Source: Seison nebaliae (Eukaryota; Rotifera; Pararotatoria; Seisonacea; Seisonidae). From it: 62,835 bases of DNA. Position 1 is the first letter of the stretch; every line of letters begins with the position of its first letter. Below are positions 37,518-48,678 of the stretch, piece by piece. A program made the position numbers and the translations under genes. The stretch is from positions 1 to 62,835 of the forward strand of contig JALJEE010000021.1 of NCBI GenBank assembly GCA_023231475.1. The letters run 5' to 3'. Under the pieces are notes generated by a model that ran no database searches, was not told the DNA's origin, and saw only the letters and a program-made list of their open reading frames with translations.

Positions 37518-39285
37518 GTTGATTATGATCTCCTCCCAATTTATTCGTATCATGAACATTCTTCTCATTCTTCTCATTCTTATCATTCGATATTTCCTCG
37601 TTCTGACAATCAAGTGTTGTGATTGGTGGAATTGTTTCTTTTTCCGCATTCTCTTCCTTCGTCCTATTATCCACCATCTCCTGATGGTCTTCCGATTGTT
37701 CATGTTGTTGATAATTCTGATGTTGTTGTTGTTGATAATGTTGTTGTTGTTGTTGATAATAATGATGATAATAATAATAATTATTATTATTATAAATTGA
37801 TGAGTCGATTTGAGCGTCATGCATCATATTAACATCATCAATTTTTCCATCATTATTTTCTTGGGATCCTTCCAATTTCTCATGAATATCTCCTTCTTCC
37901 ACTTCCATTTCATCTGACAATTTCTCCTCTTTCTTCACCTCTTCAACATTTATCAACATGCAACTCTCACACCGATCTTTCTTTAACACTTTATCAATCT
38001 TTTCAAATAATCTCTCTGATGATGTCGATCTCAACAACTTCTTTCCCTCCAAATTCTTCCAATCCTCCAAAATTTTCTTTTGCTTCTTATTCAGTTCCTT
38101 CTTCCCCATCTCTTTCATTTGTTTCTTCTTCGTTCCAACAACCGCAATTGACGGTTTGTCCATTTTCAATTCCTCCACATCGCTCAACTTATTCAATCGA
38201 TGACTCCGTCTCAATTGCGTAGTCATCACTTTCTGATTTGCAATTTTCAAATTTTTCGTTCTCTTCCGACGAACACGACTCAATCGATGAACATGTAATC
38301 GACATTGTTTCATCTTCTTCGATTGTAATCGATGCGGCAACGGTCTTAAAACTCGACATGATCCGATTAAATAAATTGCATTCAAATCGAATTCAGCCAA
38401 CGTATTTTTATGTTCCAACTTCTCATTCTTCTTCTGTTGCAACTTTAACATTTTCTCTTCTTTATCTGCCAAATCATTTCGAATTCTTTCCGAAATTGAT
38501 TTATTTGAATTTATTTTTCGAACATCTTTTGGATAATTTTTCAATTTCAATTTAGATGACAATGAAGGAGGATTCGTTTCCGAATTCAAATTTCTTCTTC
38601 TCTTCAACAATTTCTTCTTATTCGTCGTTTCTCCGATTGGAATGGTGGGAGTGGAATTTACACCAGTACCAGTCGTTGATTTCGTGTTTGATTTTGAAAT
38701 GGTTAACGGTGAAGCTTTTGTTGGAGTTGTGATGGAAGTAACAGAATTATCTAATTTAGAGAAAGATTTCGATAGTCGTTGTTGAATATTGTCTTTATAT
38801 TTGTCCATCGTTTTTAAAAAAATCGATTGATTCGATTTTCTAATTCTCAATCGTTTCGAATCCAAATGTACCGGACAATTCTCCACATGTGAATCGGACG
38901 ATGATGCCGAATCACAACGGTCGTCATTGAATCGTTTTCTTTTACGATCGTCCATCACTTTCACATCCTCATTTCTCAATTGAATTGTTCTCGATCGGAG
39001 ATTCATGACGAATGCATTCTCCTCTTTATTCTTTCGATTTCCATTCAATTCAAATTCATTCTCTTTTAACTCATCAACATCAACTGATGAGTTGTTGTTG
39101 TGATTCCTGTTAATGATATTGTCCTTTGACGAATCAACGAGAATTCTTCGTTGTTTATTCTCGATCAAATTCCTTCTTTGTTTCAGTTCGGTGGCGTTAT
39201 TTAAATGGAAATTTCTCCCACTACGACGACGGAGTGTGGTGGAGAAACGTTCAGTTGGTAGAATTGACGTGATGATTTCTGGCAT
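35207..39285 (-). CDS. CTDSPL2: CTDSPL2-like (SCP/FCP1 family) phosphatase with long low-complexity extensions
   Basis: Exons: 39285-36526, 36475-36234, 36181-36052, 35952-35857, 35809-35207. Introns are 50, 52, 99 and 47 bases, all GTT. About 1276 residues against 466 in human CTDSPL2. The N-terminal ~900 residues are basic at first (residues ~1-430), then strongly Gln/Asn/His-rich (~520-790). The catalytic core starts near 915 with TLVLDIDETLVHC (the DxDxT nucleophile motif, residues 919-923, split by intron 1). It continues with KVYARIRPHFYEFIEQVSKFYEI, TASKSAYANKLL, LYREHCVYTKENIHVKELSVLNR, ILIDNSIPSFAYHINNGIPI and DPNDHELRDIIPFL. This order is that of CTDSPL2. The last ~110 residues are a PSS(I/T) tandem repeat. 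Relatives remove phosphate from RNA polymerase II CTD or SMADs in the nucleus. Confidence 0.92.
35322..35640 (-). repeat. Tandem 12-base repeat coding for a (Ile/Thr)-Pro-Ser-Ser array in CTDSPL2
   Basis: On the plus strand the unit is ATTGATGATGGT with variants, about 25 copies. On the coding strand it gives IPSS, TPSS and TPST units. The array is in frame throughout and spares the stop codon. Its period of four residues would suit an extended, phosphorylatable tail. Copy number probably varies between individuals. Confidence 0.85.
37450..37530 (-). repeat. AAT/ATT trinucleotide repeat coding for poly-Asn in CTDSPL2
   Basis: A run of ATT/ATC units on the plus strand reads as poly-Asn with Asp interruptions in the phosphatase. 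The same stretch is open in several frames, which makes shadow reading frames on both strands. CAA-type runs coding poly-Gln lie at about 36930-37080 and 37280-37300. Confidence 0.8.
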
Positions 39286-39883
39286 AATTCATGCAATTAA
39301 TTCACTAAACTGTCATGTCCATAAAAAGAATCTATTTAATTAATAAACATTGATTAGAATGATCATCAGAGAGTCATGATGAGAAATGAATTGATCATAT
39401 GAGAAGGAAGAACATTCCCTAATCGTCATAAGTAATATTAGACAAACATTCCATTAATGTAATTCAACTAATTAACATTTATTCATACATTCATTTCCAT
39501 GTCAGAAGAGAAGTCGAACAATGCGCATAATCTAATAGATCTGAATGAATTTATTTTACAAATCAATTAGAAATGGTAGAAATTGTTGATAAGAAACCAA
39601 ATTCTTTCTTTTCCTATGTGACTGATATTTTTCTTTTCTTTTACTTTCCTCCTTTTTCTTTCTCTTACTTAATCCCATACATACTGTAAAATACATTGTA
39701 AAATTTATATGGAAATACATATTTCATTTAAATACACACACACACACACACACGAAGTTGCCCTCTCTCATAAAATACTCATATTTCTTATACATAACAT
39801 TATATTATGTTCGTTTTTGACAAGTCACAATCACACCACAAAATACTAATCAAAATGCAGATAAACATATATATACATGATAA

Positions 39884-39927
<44 letters not shown>

Positions 39928-41804
39928 TATTCACACAAACGCACACACTTATCGTTGTGTACTTGCACATAGAGACTACACGTGCGTAATGTCCTCATTA
40001 TTTGGTTGTGTAGTGAGAATATTGATCAGTATTCAGATAAAATAAATTTAAATAATATTTATTTATTTCGGATTAATTAATAAAATAAGAAATAAATAAT
40101 TGGTGAAACTTCTTCGCTTTCACTGACAGATCGAATAAGAATAATTTCAAAAAGAAATATGGGAAATCTTTTCATAGAAACTCTTCGGCATAAGACGAGG
40201 AAAAGAGAGAAATTATTCATTGTATCAACTAAAAATAGTATTTCGAAATTTTCATGTATTTTATATTCCCATACCAGATACGTGTAGAACACTCCTCACA
40301 AAAAGAGAAGAAATAACTGATATTATTCTTCTCTTCTCCATATGTACAGTTCATTAATAATATTTATGTTGTGAGATAGAGAGAGAGAGAGAGAGAGCAA
40401 GTTTTATCAGATCTTAATCGCAAACATCTTCTCCCTTTCCTCGTCTTCCCATTATCACTTCTCATCCAACAATTCTCTTCGGTGTCTAGGACACGAATAA
40501 TACCCGACATTTCCTCTCTGGTTAGTAAAAGTGATAACGGTAAAATTCCATCAATCACAAATTCCGATAATTTATATTTTTAGGTAAAGAAATTTATTTA
40601 AATAATTAACAATTTTAAAATTTTTCTGTTGTCTCACTGGGAAATTGGTTAAATCTTTTATTTTGAAAATAAAATTGAAAAGATCAACCAATATCGATTT
40701 GGGATCAAATATGATGGGAAATTATTAATGGAAAGTCGTTTTCCTTCCTTGACGTGTGGGAGATATGTCTCTAAATGAATCGGACCAAACAACTTGCTAG
40801 AGATATTTCTTGAGTAATTTTGTTGGGCCGGAAAAACATGCTTTTTATTATCGCAGCCTTTCTCATTTGGTCTATGTATGAAAATTATGTATGACATTAA
40901 TTAGAAGAAGATAATTTATGTGTTTAGTTTATCCGCAATGTATAACTCTGTATATTCGACATAACATAATGTCCACATAGGACGAACATTCTCCATCATG
41001 TCTTTCTCACACTCATCTTCCAATTGTATGTACAAACAGATTGTGAGGTGCGTCGTTTCCTGTCCATTCTCTCTCCATATCACATAATTTACTTCTTTCG
41101 TATCTCCCATGAACACCCTCAAATGCTGTCAATATATATGTGAAGTATGAATGTCGTGTATACGATATTTGTTTAAGAATAAAAAAAATATTATTAAATC
41201 ATCACTATTAGAGATGCACATACAATGTTAAGAAACATCGTATGGACAAAGTGAATGATTCGACATTCGTTTCGATCTATGCCGAAAGAAAAAAAACGAG
41301 TAAACCACCCACACCAAATAATATGACGGAAAAAACGATATGTGACTCAAAAATAGAGAAACAAGTAACTCTTTTGTCATGGATGGATGAACAAATAGCT
41401 CTCCAAATAAAATATGTTTAAGAAATTAATTTTAGAAGTTAATTGAATTAAAAAATTTGGCTTAATTATTTTTGAAAAAAATCGTTCATATAATTTTGGC
41501 GCCCTTTCAAATTTGGTTTTAATATAAAAATTTATTTTTTAACATTAACTTCTTCAGCTGATAATAATCAGATGTTTCTCTAATTTCAAAATTGAATCAT
41601 GAGAACAATATCCTTCAGTTGAATTATTGCAATGTCATCATGATTAAATTAGAAGTGAAATCTCGTCGAGTGAAGGATATATTATGATGAGGAATAGATA
41701 TCAAATAATTTCACCTAAACTATAAAAAAGTTGTAAAATCGTTTCTTTAAAAAAACTTGTATCGTCCTATGAATCAATAAAATTTCTTTTCGTTAACTTT
41801 ATTC
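39286..41804. other. Noncoding region with microsatellites
   Basis: No gene recognised. It includes (CA)n at about 39735-39753, (GA)n at 39888-39922 and (AG)n at 40376-40397. The first part is presumably the promoter of CTDSPL2 and the last part the promoter of the gene at 41805. Confidence 0.6.
39888..39922 (+). repeat. (GA)n microsatellite
   Basis: About 17 uninterrupted GA units. A shorter (AG)n run lies at 40376-40397 and a (CA)n run at 39735-39753. Confidence 0.95.
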
Positions 41805-43369
41805 ATGTTGAACGAAGAATCATCGACGGACGTCGATTCAGTTGTACCTCACCAATTGGAGTACAATGAAGAAATACGTGAAGATATTCTTTTCCGACGA
41901 CGCTCTTCAAATATCGGCGTTCTACCGATCGGACTCCATTTGCAATTGCGCAAATTATTATTGGAAAGAATTTCTACATTACCGTTGGCGAATAATGAAA
42001 AGGAATTAGTCACGAAAAGGAAAATAAGTAAATTATCGAAACATCGACATAATTCCTTACCAGCAATTACACTTCCAAAAAATATTTCGTTAAAGAAAAA
42101 TTTTATGGAATTGAAAAATGATTCCAGTCAATTCGATAAAGAAGATTTAATAGAAAATGAAATTAGTAATGCAAAACAACAGAATTTAATTGAACATCAT
42201 AATACTTTTTCAAAAGACCTCGATCCTCGATCAACTTTATCATCAGAAGATTTCGTCAGAAACGATTCCAAACGGAAAATTTCAATTGTGTGCCAGGTAC
42301 AGGATGTTGTTAGGAGGAATTCCTCACAATTCTCAAACATAAAATTTCACATAAAGTTTCAAATTTTTTTCTAATTTTCACATAATTTTAAGTGAACAAT
42401 TAGTGAGGACAAGAAAAAATTCCATGTAACACTACTTCTATTGACTGTTCTCTTATTTGTCTTATTAACAACATTTATGGTAAAACGTTTCTCATTTTTT
42501 TTCCCCATTAAAATTTGATTAACTTTCACACTTTTAATCAAGTTTACATTTCCCAAACTTGTACGAGATATGGCAAGTTGAATCCTTATACGTTCATGTT
42601 GTTCTTAAACGAAACATCATCCCTACCCATATCAGCTGTCGACGAATTTATTGAGAAGAGGGAGAAATTATGTAAAAATAAATTGAAATTGAACGATACA
42701 AAAATGTCGTTCTCATTAACATTTGATCCGATAAATTTGGTGCGAAATGATAAATTGCCCATTTTCAACAAACATTTAACAGGAAAAGACAATTTTTCGT
42801 TTGGTGAATATCATGTCATAGAAAGTTGGAACATTTTAACGTTCCTCGCTAAAACTCTCCTTACAGAGATGAATCGAGTGAAAGTACAAGTGAATATTGA
42901 CGGGGAATATCGAATTGGAACTTGTCTCATTCCCACCACTATCAATCTGGAAAGTTATTTGATGAAAAATGAGAGTCAGATCGAAATCTGTTCCAATCAT
43001 GATAAGGAGAAATATGTGAATCATAAATTGATGACGAAATTAATTTCAAGAATGTTAATGACGAAATGTCGTAGATTATGTGAAGAGATGAATTTCCTAT
43101 CCACTTTCGATCGAACGTATCAAGATATTCAATTGAGAACAAGTTTAAAATTTTATAAAACTTTTTCCTCCTAATTCAAATTTGCAGGTGACAGTGTAAA
43201 TATAGATCAGTTTCGTATCATTAAAAATTCGAATGATGATGATGATAATGATGATGGAGATGTTGAAGGTGATTTGGTTCAATGGACATCCACTTCTTCG
43301 AAACAACCGGACAAATATGTCCGACTAGTTTTTGTCGAATTACAGAAAGTCCTCCAATCATCATATTGA
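41805..43369 (+). CDS. Unknown, probably single-pass membrane protein; middle splicing unresolved
   Basis: Part 1 (41805 to about 42296) is a ~160-residue hydrophilic, basic region. A middle stretch at about 42415-42479 can encode a strong transmembrane helix (TLLLLTVLLFVLLTTF). Part 3 (42543-43142) and part 4 (43188-43369) join cleanly by a 45-base GTTTAA...GCAG intron. They encode about 260 residues with scattered Cys and N-glycosylation sequons (NET, NES), as in a lumenal or extracellular domain, ending LVFVELQKVLQSSY. The phase of the helix-coding frame does not fit part 3 with the only visible splice sites, so either a microexon is missed or these are two genes. No family recognised. It converges on BBOF1 with 57 bases between stops. 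Confidence 0.5.
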
Positions 43370-43426
43370 AGGAAAACTATTTTTTTAAATTCTCCTCACG
43401 TACATTTTTCTCAAAATTCTTCTCCA

Positions 43427-45305
43427 TTATTGTTGTTGAGTGAGGAATGTGGTGGATCTAAAATGAAAGGAAAAATTGACGAAATTTTACTTTTTCTAAG
43501 AAAATAAACTTGTTTTCACTATCGAATTGATTCTCTTCCAATAATTCTTCATTACTCGTGTTGTGCGAAGGTGAAATTGGAGGTAATATTTGTTGGTTCG
43601 AATTGGGCCGAGATATCTGTTGTGGAATTTTGATGGTTTTATTCTGTTTATACGGACGGTTCATTCGTCGGAATAATTCGTTGAGAACTTTCTCCTTCTC
43701 CTCCCAACTCAAATCGGATAAATGTTTCGACAATTTCAAATTATTATTTCCATTTTCATTCTCTATCGTTCGTCTTATGGAGCAGATCGAAATGGGAAAT
43801 GATGAAAGAAAATTTTTTAAATTAAATTATGTATTATATTAAATTTTAAATAAAACGATTTTTCTATTTCTTTCCGTACATGATAGAAAGCATCTAAGAA
43901 GAATTTTTCCGTTTCACTTCGTTGTTCCAATATCAGTCTCGCTACTTGTTTGACTTGTTTCATTTGTAAGGAGCGTTCATTAACACTTATCATTTGTTTA
44001 TGTAGAGATGCTTTCAACTCATTTTGTTCCTTCATCATATTCTGATAATAATTCTCTTTCTCTTCATCGAACGTTTTCGTAGTGAAATCTAATGCTTTCG
44101 TTATCACTTCATTCTTCTCTTCCAACTAATAATCGGTCGATTGGTAAAAGAAAAAAAGTTGTCAATTCGAAAAAAGGGAAATGTTCATAAACTTCTTTTA
44201 TCGTTCTATTCAATAATTGATTCTTCTTCGAATTTTTCGCTATAACTTCATCTGTCACTTTCATGGAATTACGTAATTCTATATTTTCCGTATTTATCAT
44301 CTGACATAAATAAGATGAGAATCATGATGATTAATAAATGGAAAGTATAAGAAACTTTCATCTTCTTTTTTAATTGTTCATTCTCTTTTTGGAATAATTC
44401 AACCGATTTCGAGAGTACGACGTTCTCTTTAAAAATCTCTTTGGTTTTATCTGATAATTCTCTTGAAGAAGTTGAGGGAAAATAAGAATAAATTTGAATT
44501 GAGAGAGACGAACTTGATTGCAGTTTCTTGAGCTTTGCTTGCCATATCGTTGATCATCTTTGTCATTTCTTCTTGTAATGCGAATTTCTCGTCGGAATGA
44601 ACACGTTCCATATGAATTTTCTCTTCATTATGTCTTTTTTGTTCGACGATTATCTCATCTTTCATTACCTCCACTTCCTCTAACAATTCTTTTCGTTTTT
44701 TCCTAAATTCAGCGAGTCGATCGATCTCTTCGGAGAGTAGGATGGACTTTGCCGTCGTTTCTTTCAAACGTCTTTCCTGTTCCGATAATCTATTAGCATA
44801 ATCATTCGTCTAAAAGTAGTTTCGTGGTCTAAAGAGGAGGAGGAAGGAGTGAGAATAACTAATTGATCTATTCGTTCTTCATATGAAATTTTCTGCTGAA
44901 TTAATTGTTTAGTCATGTTCTGTATCTTATCTTCATTCTCAGCTTCACTTCTCCTCAAATAGTTCACCACGTCTAATGTGTCTTTCTCCGTTTGCTTCAT
45001 ATGTGTATGTAACTCGTCATTCGTTTCAGCGAAGTACTTTATCATATTCCTGATTGAAGAGCATAGATAATGGAATGTGAAGGAAATCAAACGAATATTC
45101 TTTTTTCTCCATATTAGCCGTTTCAACTTTCTGTTCCCAGATTCTGGTGTTCCTCTCAGCCACTTGCTTAACAGTCTCATCTTTAGCTGATGAACTATTA
45201 TAGAATGAAATTTCAATTATATTTGAAAATAATTTAATTGTCAATTAATTTTAACGTTTTTTTCGATGCAGCCGATTTTGATTTTTTTGATTTTTTCGTT
45301 GTCAT
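43427..45305 (-). CDS. BBOF1: BBOF1 (basal body-orientation factor 1), coiled-coil ciliary protein
   Basis: Nine exons: 45305-45256, 45194-45093, 45049-44860, 44809-44514, 44461-44356, 44300-44193, 44125-43857, 43773-43510, 43457-43427. All eight introns start GTT and all phases agree, giving 471 residues (human 529). It begins with a Lys/Ser-rich leader and is coiled coil for most of its length. Family-specific matches: RIWEQKVETANMEKKEY, EKDTLDVVNYLRR, LILEQRSETEKFFLDAFYHVRKEI and LSDLSWEEKEKVLNELFRRMN. In vertebrates BBOF1 localises to the axoneme and basal bodies of motile cilia and sperm flagella. Its presence implies motile cilia or flagellated sperm in this animal. It diverges from DENND6 with 526 bases between start codons. 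Confidence 0.93.
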
Positions 45306-45831
45306 TTTGATTTACTGTTTTTAGATGTTCTAACTTATTGACATCATTTTATGATGATTGATGTCATAGGGATTAAATGAACAACTCACAATGCAAATTC
45401 TTGTGATATGAGAAAAGATTCTGCTTAATTTCCCAAACAACAACAGTGAAAAATGGACGAATTTAATTGAATTAAAATAAAATTTAAAAGAAAAACAAAG
45501 AAATGGAATTGAAGTTCCCGAACGATTTCTTATTCAGATTTTGATGATTGACGGAAATTGTTGAAATTGTCAAAATTAAATATCGTCTCCAATTCATAAT
45601 CGATTTTTAATCATTCCGTTACTCATCCCGACAAATTTGAATATTTTAGAGTTAATTTTTTTGTTTTTCTGTTTCTTTCCTTTCAGATTATTTTTTCCAT
45701 TTTTCAATTGACTCTCTTTCTCTCCTCTCTCTCTCTCCGTATCTGACACGATCACAAATCGAAACGTGTCGACAACAGACGACGAATTGAATTCGACATT
45801 TTTTCTCTCATCCTCAAATTCCTCCCATCAG
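45306..45831. promoter_or_regulatory. Divergent region between BBOF1 and DENND6
   Basis: 526 bases, A+T-rich, with a CT-rich tract at about 45711-45740 just before DENND6. It should hold both promoters. No RFX X-box (RYYNYC-type palindrome) was clear by eye, though BBOF1 is a ciliary gene. Confidence 0.45.
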
Positions 45832-48678
45832 ATGTTGACGGGTGAAAGTGATTTGGTGAATGAGGATGAATTACATCAAATTAAATCATCTACCGACTCT
45901 GTCAGTTCGTTCACTAATTCCGATTCGTTATCAATGAGTGAATTGGAGAATGTATATACATCCAAATCCATCGCCACTTATGTGAATGATGATGAGAGAT
46001 TGATTGAAGAAGTGACAACATCGAGATCGATGGACGATCGAATTTTATTGAATTCTCGATCATCTCAAAAAATGATGAAAATGAAAAATTTGGAGAAAAA
46101 GAAGAAAAATGATGATGATGATAATGATGATGATGATGATGGAAAGAAGAGAGACGGATTATTACAATGGGAACGATTTAATCAATGGATTCATTCGATT
46201 TTGAATGTTCATTTCCATTTGGAAACGGGTCAACGAGTTAATAGTATTCATCCATCACATCAAGCTTTAAGTGATATGGACAAGAGTAACATTGCTTATT
46301 TAGCTTTCCCAGATTCCAATGCAAGTAGTATTGGTGATACACAATATTATTTCCGAATGCCATTCACGTCTTATGGTTATGATTTGAGGACGAATGATTC
46401 ACATGATAATTCGATGGAAATGAGAGAAAATATCGATTATTTAATTAACGATAAATCGAGACAGAAACGATCTACAACAAATCCAACGAATTATATCGAA
46501 GCGAAATATTTCGATTATAATAAGAAAAGTAGTCCATTGAATTTGGAAGCGGAAACGTCTCATATTTATGGATATGTATATTTCCGTCAAGTTCGTGATA
46601 AAACCATCAAACGAGGATATCAACAAGAATCTCTCGTTCTTCTCTCACATCTACCGTTCCATAATCTCTTCTCTCACGTTCTCTCCATTATTGCACCATA
46701 TTATTTCTCCTATGGAATTACAGCGATTGATTCCATTATTCATTTGATCGATCAATGGCCATCATTGACGGTAAATAAACGAATCACTTTACCTATCATG
46801 GGAACTGTCATCAATACATCGATGACGAGTGATCATTACGAGAAGGAGAATGAGAAAAATGAGAATTTCGATCATGAGAAATCATTAGAGAAAGAACAAA
46901 TTTTAAAAATGAATAAAAAACATTTGAAATTATTTACGAATGTGAATATGAGTATCGATATCAATCTTCAATCAATTCATCATTTCGATGCATCTCATTC
47001 ACTTCTCTCATTAACTAATCGTTTACATATTCTCTGGCAAATGGTTCTGGTTGGCGAGCCGATTCTCGTTTTCACTTCCACACCATCAACTTGTAGTGAA
47101 ATCGTTCAAATTCTCATCGATATCATCCGACCCATCAAATCATTGAGTGATTATCGACCATATTTCACAGTACATGATCCCGATTTCCATCAATTGACTA
47201 CGAAACGTACAAATATTTATGACGCCGCTCCAATTATCGGTGTAACGAATCCGTTATTTTTGAAATGTATAAAAACATTTCCCAATACTCTCCATGTGAA
47301 ACGGAATCAAAATGATGTTCGTTATCAGAATAAGAATTCTCAATTACCTCTTCTCCCTAAACAAATGTCAATTAAGAAGAATGATGGAAAATTATTCACT
47401 TCAGTTTCATCGTCTGTCGGAACTTCTCCATCCATTCTCATACCAGGACAAAATAATAAAAAGAAAAATTTTCTCAATCAATCAGGAATTAAACAGTTGT
47501 GGAATGATATCAATTTTCAAACTCAATTCAAATCATTTCTTGATAAAGACAAAGAATTGATGAGAGAATTGGAAGAGAAAAAATTGACACATTCTACCGA
47601 TCAATTGGCATTGATCATTCGCCAACGATATTTATTATTAACGAAAAATTTCTTATTTCCCATCGAACAATATATCGCTACGTTGTTACCATGGAAACGT
47701 GCATTTAATCCGATTGAACGAATCGTTCCCAAAATTAAACGATTCGACAACAACGACTTTTTCAAACATTTGAGCAAATATGTTCATTTCTCCAATTTGT
47801 CACTGAAAGGAGAATGGATCAATTTTTATAAACATTTCATTCTTACACAAAATTTCTGTTATTGGTTCGAACAACGACGGAAAGAAATCGAAATCTATTT
47901 ATTGACTGCATATCTCAATTTTCTGAGTGATTTGGATATTAAAGAATTTATCGAAGAGAAAATCTCTTCAAAATCATCGAATCAACAAATGGAATCAATT
48001 ATGAAAGGGAAGAAAGTTCGATTGAATATTTTGAAAAATTTCAATATTAAGAACCGAAATTTAAATAATAATATTGGCGATAATAATAATAATGATAATG
48101 AACAATCAAAAAATGAAGATGATTATCCGAAAAATCGATCTTTCCTTCTTGTCAGATTAATCGAAGTATATTTAGTGATATTAGTTGAATTGTTGAAATT
48201 GAATGATATGAATCGAAAGAAGTTTCTTGGACAACAACAACGACAATGGAATTGTATGGAAATCGATGTGAATAGTGGAAATAAAAATAATGATTCAGTA
48301 TTCTCTGATAATTCGGAGAATACTAATCAATTATATTATCATTCGGATGGTATTGGAAGAAGTAAAGATTCCATATCCTCCACCACTTTTTATGAATTTC
48401 TCAGAATTATTATTCCGAATTTGAAGGAAGATCCATCGAAGATATCGATCGATATTCCGAATTATATTCCATCTCTTCCTTCGATATTCAAAAAACATCG
48501 ACGAACATCTTCCATCTCTTCGAACACATTTAATGAATTTGCTAATCATTATCGATATCAATTGAAAGATGAAGAGAAGAAAAATTATTTTTCTACTTTT
48601 ATTCAGAAAATCCGAGAATGTATCGATATGTTGGAGGATGAGCAGAAAACAGTTTTATTAGAGAATTATTCAAATTAA
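45832..48678 (+). CDS. DENND6: DENND6 (FAM116/AFI1-like) DENN-domain Rab GEF
   Basis: A single exon of about 948 residues from the ATG at 45832. A GTG at 45766 extends the frame by 22 residues but is not a likely start. The N-terminus is Ser-rich and then Lys/Asp-rich. The tripartite DENN module follows: LSDMDKSNIAYLAFPDSN, GDTQYYFRMP, YGYVYFRQVRDKTIKRGYQQESLVLLSHLPF, LHILWQMVLVGEPILVF, IIRPIKSLSDYRPYFTVHDPDF and IIGVTNPLFLKC. C-terminal matches include FLFPIEQYIATLLP and LKGEWINFYKHFI. Vertebrate DENND6A activates Rab14 in endocytic recycling. It is longer than human (~608) because of low-complexity insertions, including Asn-rich sequence at about residues 745-775. An AATAAA lies at 49073. 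Confidence 0.94.
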   Translation: MLTGESDLVNEDELHQIKSSTDSVSSFTNSDSLSMSELENVYTSKSIATYVNDDERLIEEVTTSRSMDDRILLNSRSSQKMMKMKNLEKKKKNDDDDNDDDDDGKKRDGLLQWERFNQWIHSILNVHFHLETGQRVNSIHPSHQALSDMDKSNIAYLAFPDSNASSIGDTQYYFRMPFTSYGYDLRTNDSHDNSMEMRENIDYLINDKSRQKRSTTNPTNYIEAKYFDYNKKSSPLNLEAETSHIYGYVYFRQVRDKTIKRGYQQESLVLLSHLPFHNLFSHVLSIIAPYYFSYGITAIDSIIHLIDQWPSLTVNKRITLPIMGTVINTSMTSDHYEKENEKNENFDHEKSLEKEQILKMNKKHLKLFTNVNMSIDINLQSIHHFDASHSLLSLTNRLHILWQMVLVGEPILVFTSTPSTCSEIVQILIDIIRPIKSLSDYRPYFTVHDPDFHQLTTKRTNIYDAAPIIGVTNPLFLKCIKTFPNTLHVKRNQNDVRYQNKNSQLPLLPKQMSIKKNDGKLFTSVSSSVGTSPSILIPGQNNKKKNFLNQSGIKQLWNDINFQTQFKSFLDKDKELMRELEEKKLTHSTDQLALIIRQRYLLLTKNFLFPIEQYIATLLPWKRAFNPIERIVPKIKRFDNNDFFKHLSKYVHFSNLSLKGEWINFYKHFILTQNFCYWFEQRRKEIEIYLLTAYLNFLSDLDIKEFIEEKISSKSSNQQMESIMKGKKVRLNILKNFNIKNRNLNNNIGDNNNNDNEQSKNEDDYPKNRSFLLVRLIEVYLVILVELLKLNDMNRKKFLGQQQRQWNCMEIDVNSGNKNNDSVFSDNSENTNQLYYHSDGIGRSKDSISSTTFYEFLRIIIPNLKEDPSKISIDIPNYIPSLPSIFKKHRRTSSISSNTFNEFANHYRYQLKDEEKKNYFSTFIQKIRECIDMLEDEQKTVLLENYSN

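Noticed and set aside
37450..37820. Long open frames on both strands made of Ile, Asn or Val runs
   Set aside because: They are shadows of AAT/CAA trinucleotide repeats inside the CTDSPL2 coding exon.
41805..43369. Assignment as a LAP1/torsin-interacting or TMEM248-type protein
   Set aside because: Topology is similar but I could find no diagnostic motif.
45766..45831. GTG start for DENND6
   Set aside because: Animals rarely start at GTG, and an ATG lies 22 codons inside before any conserved domain.
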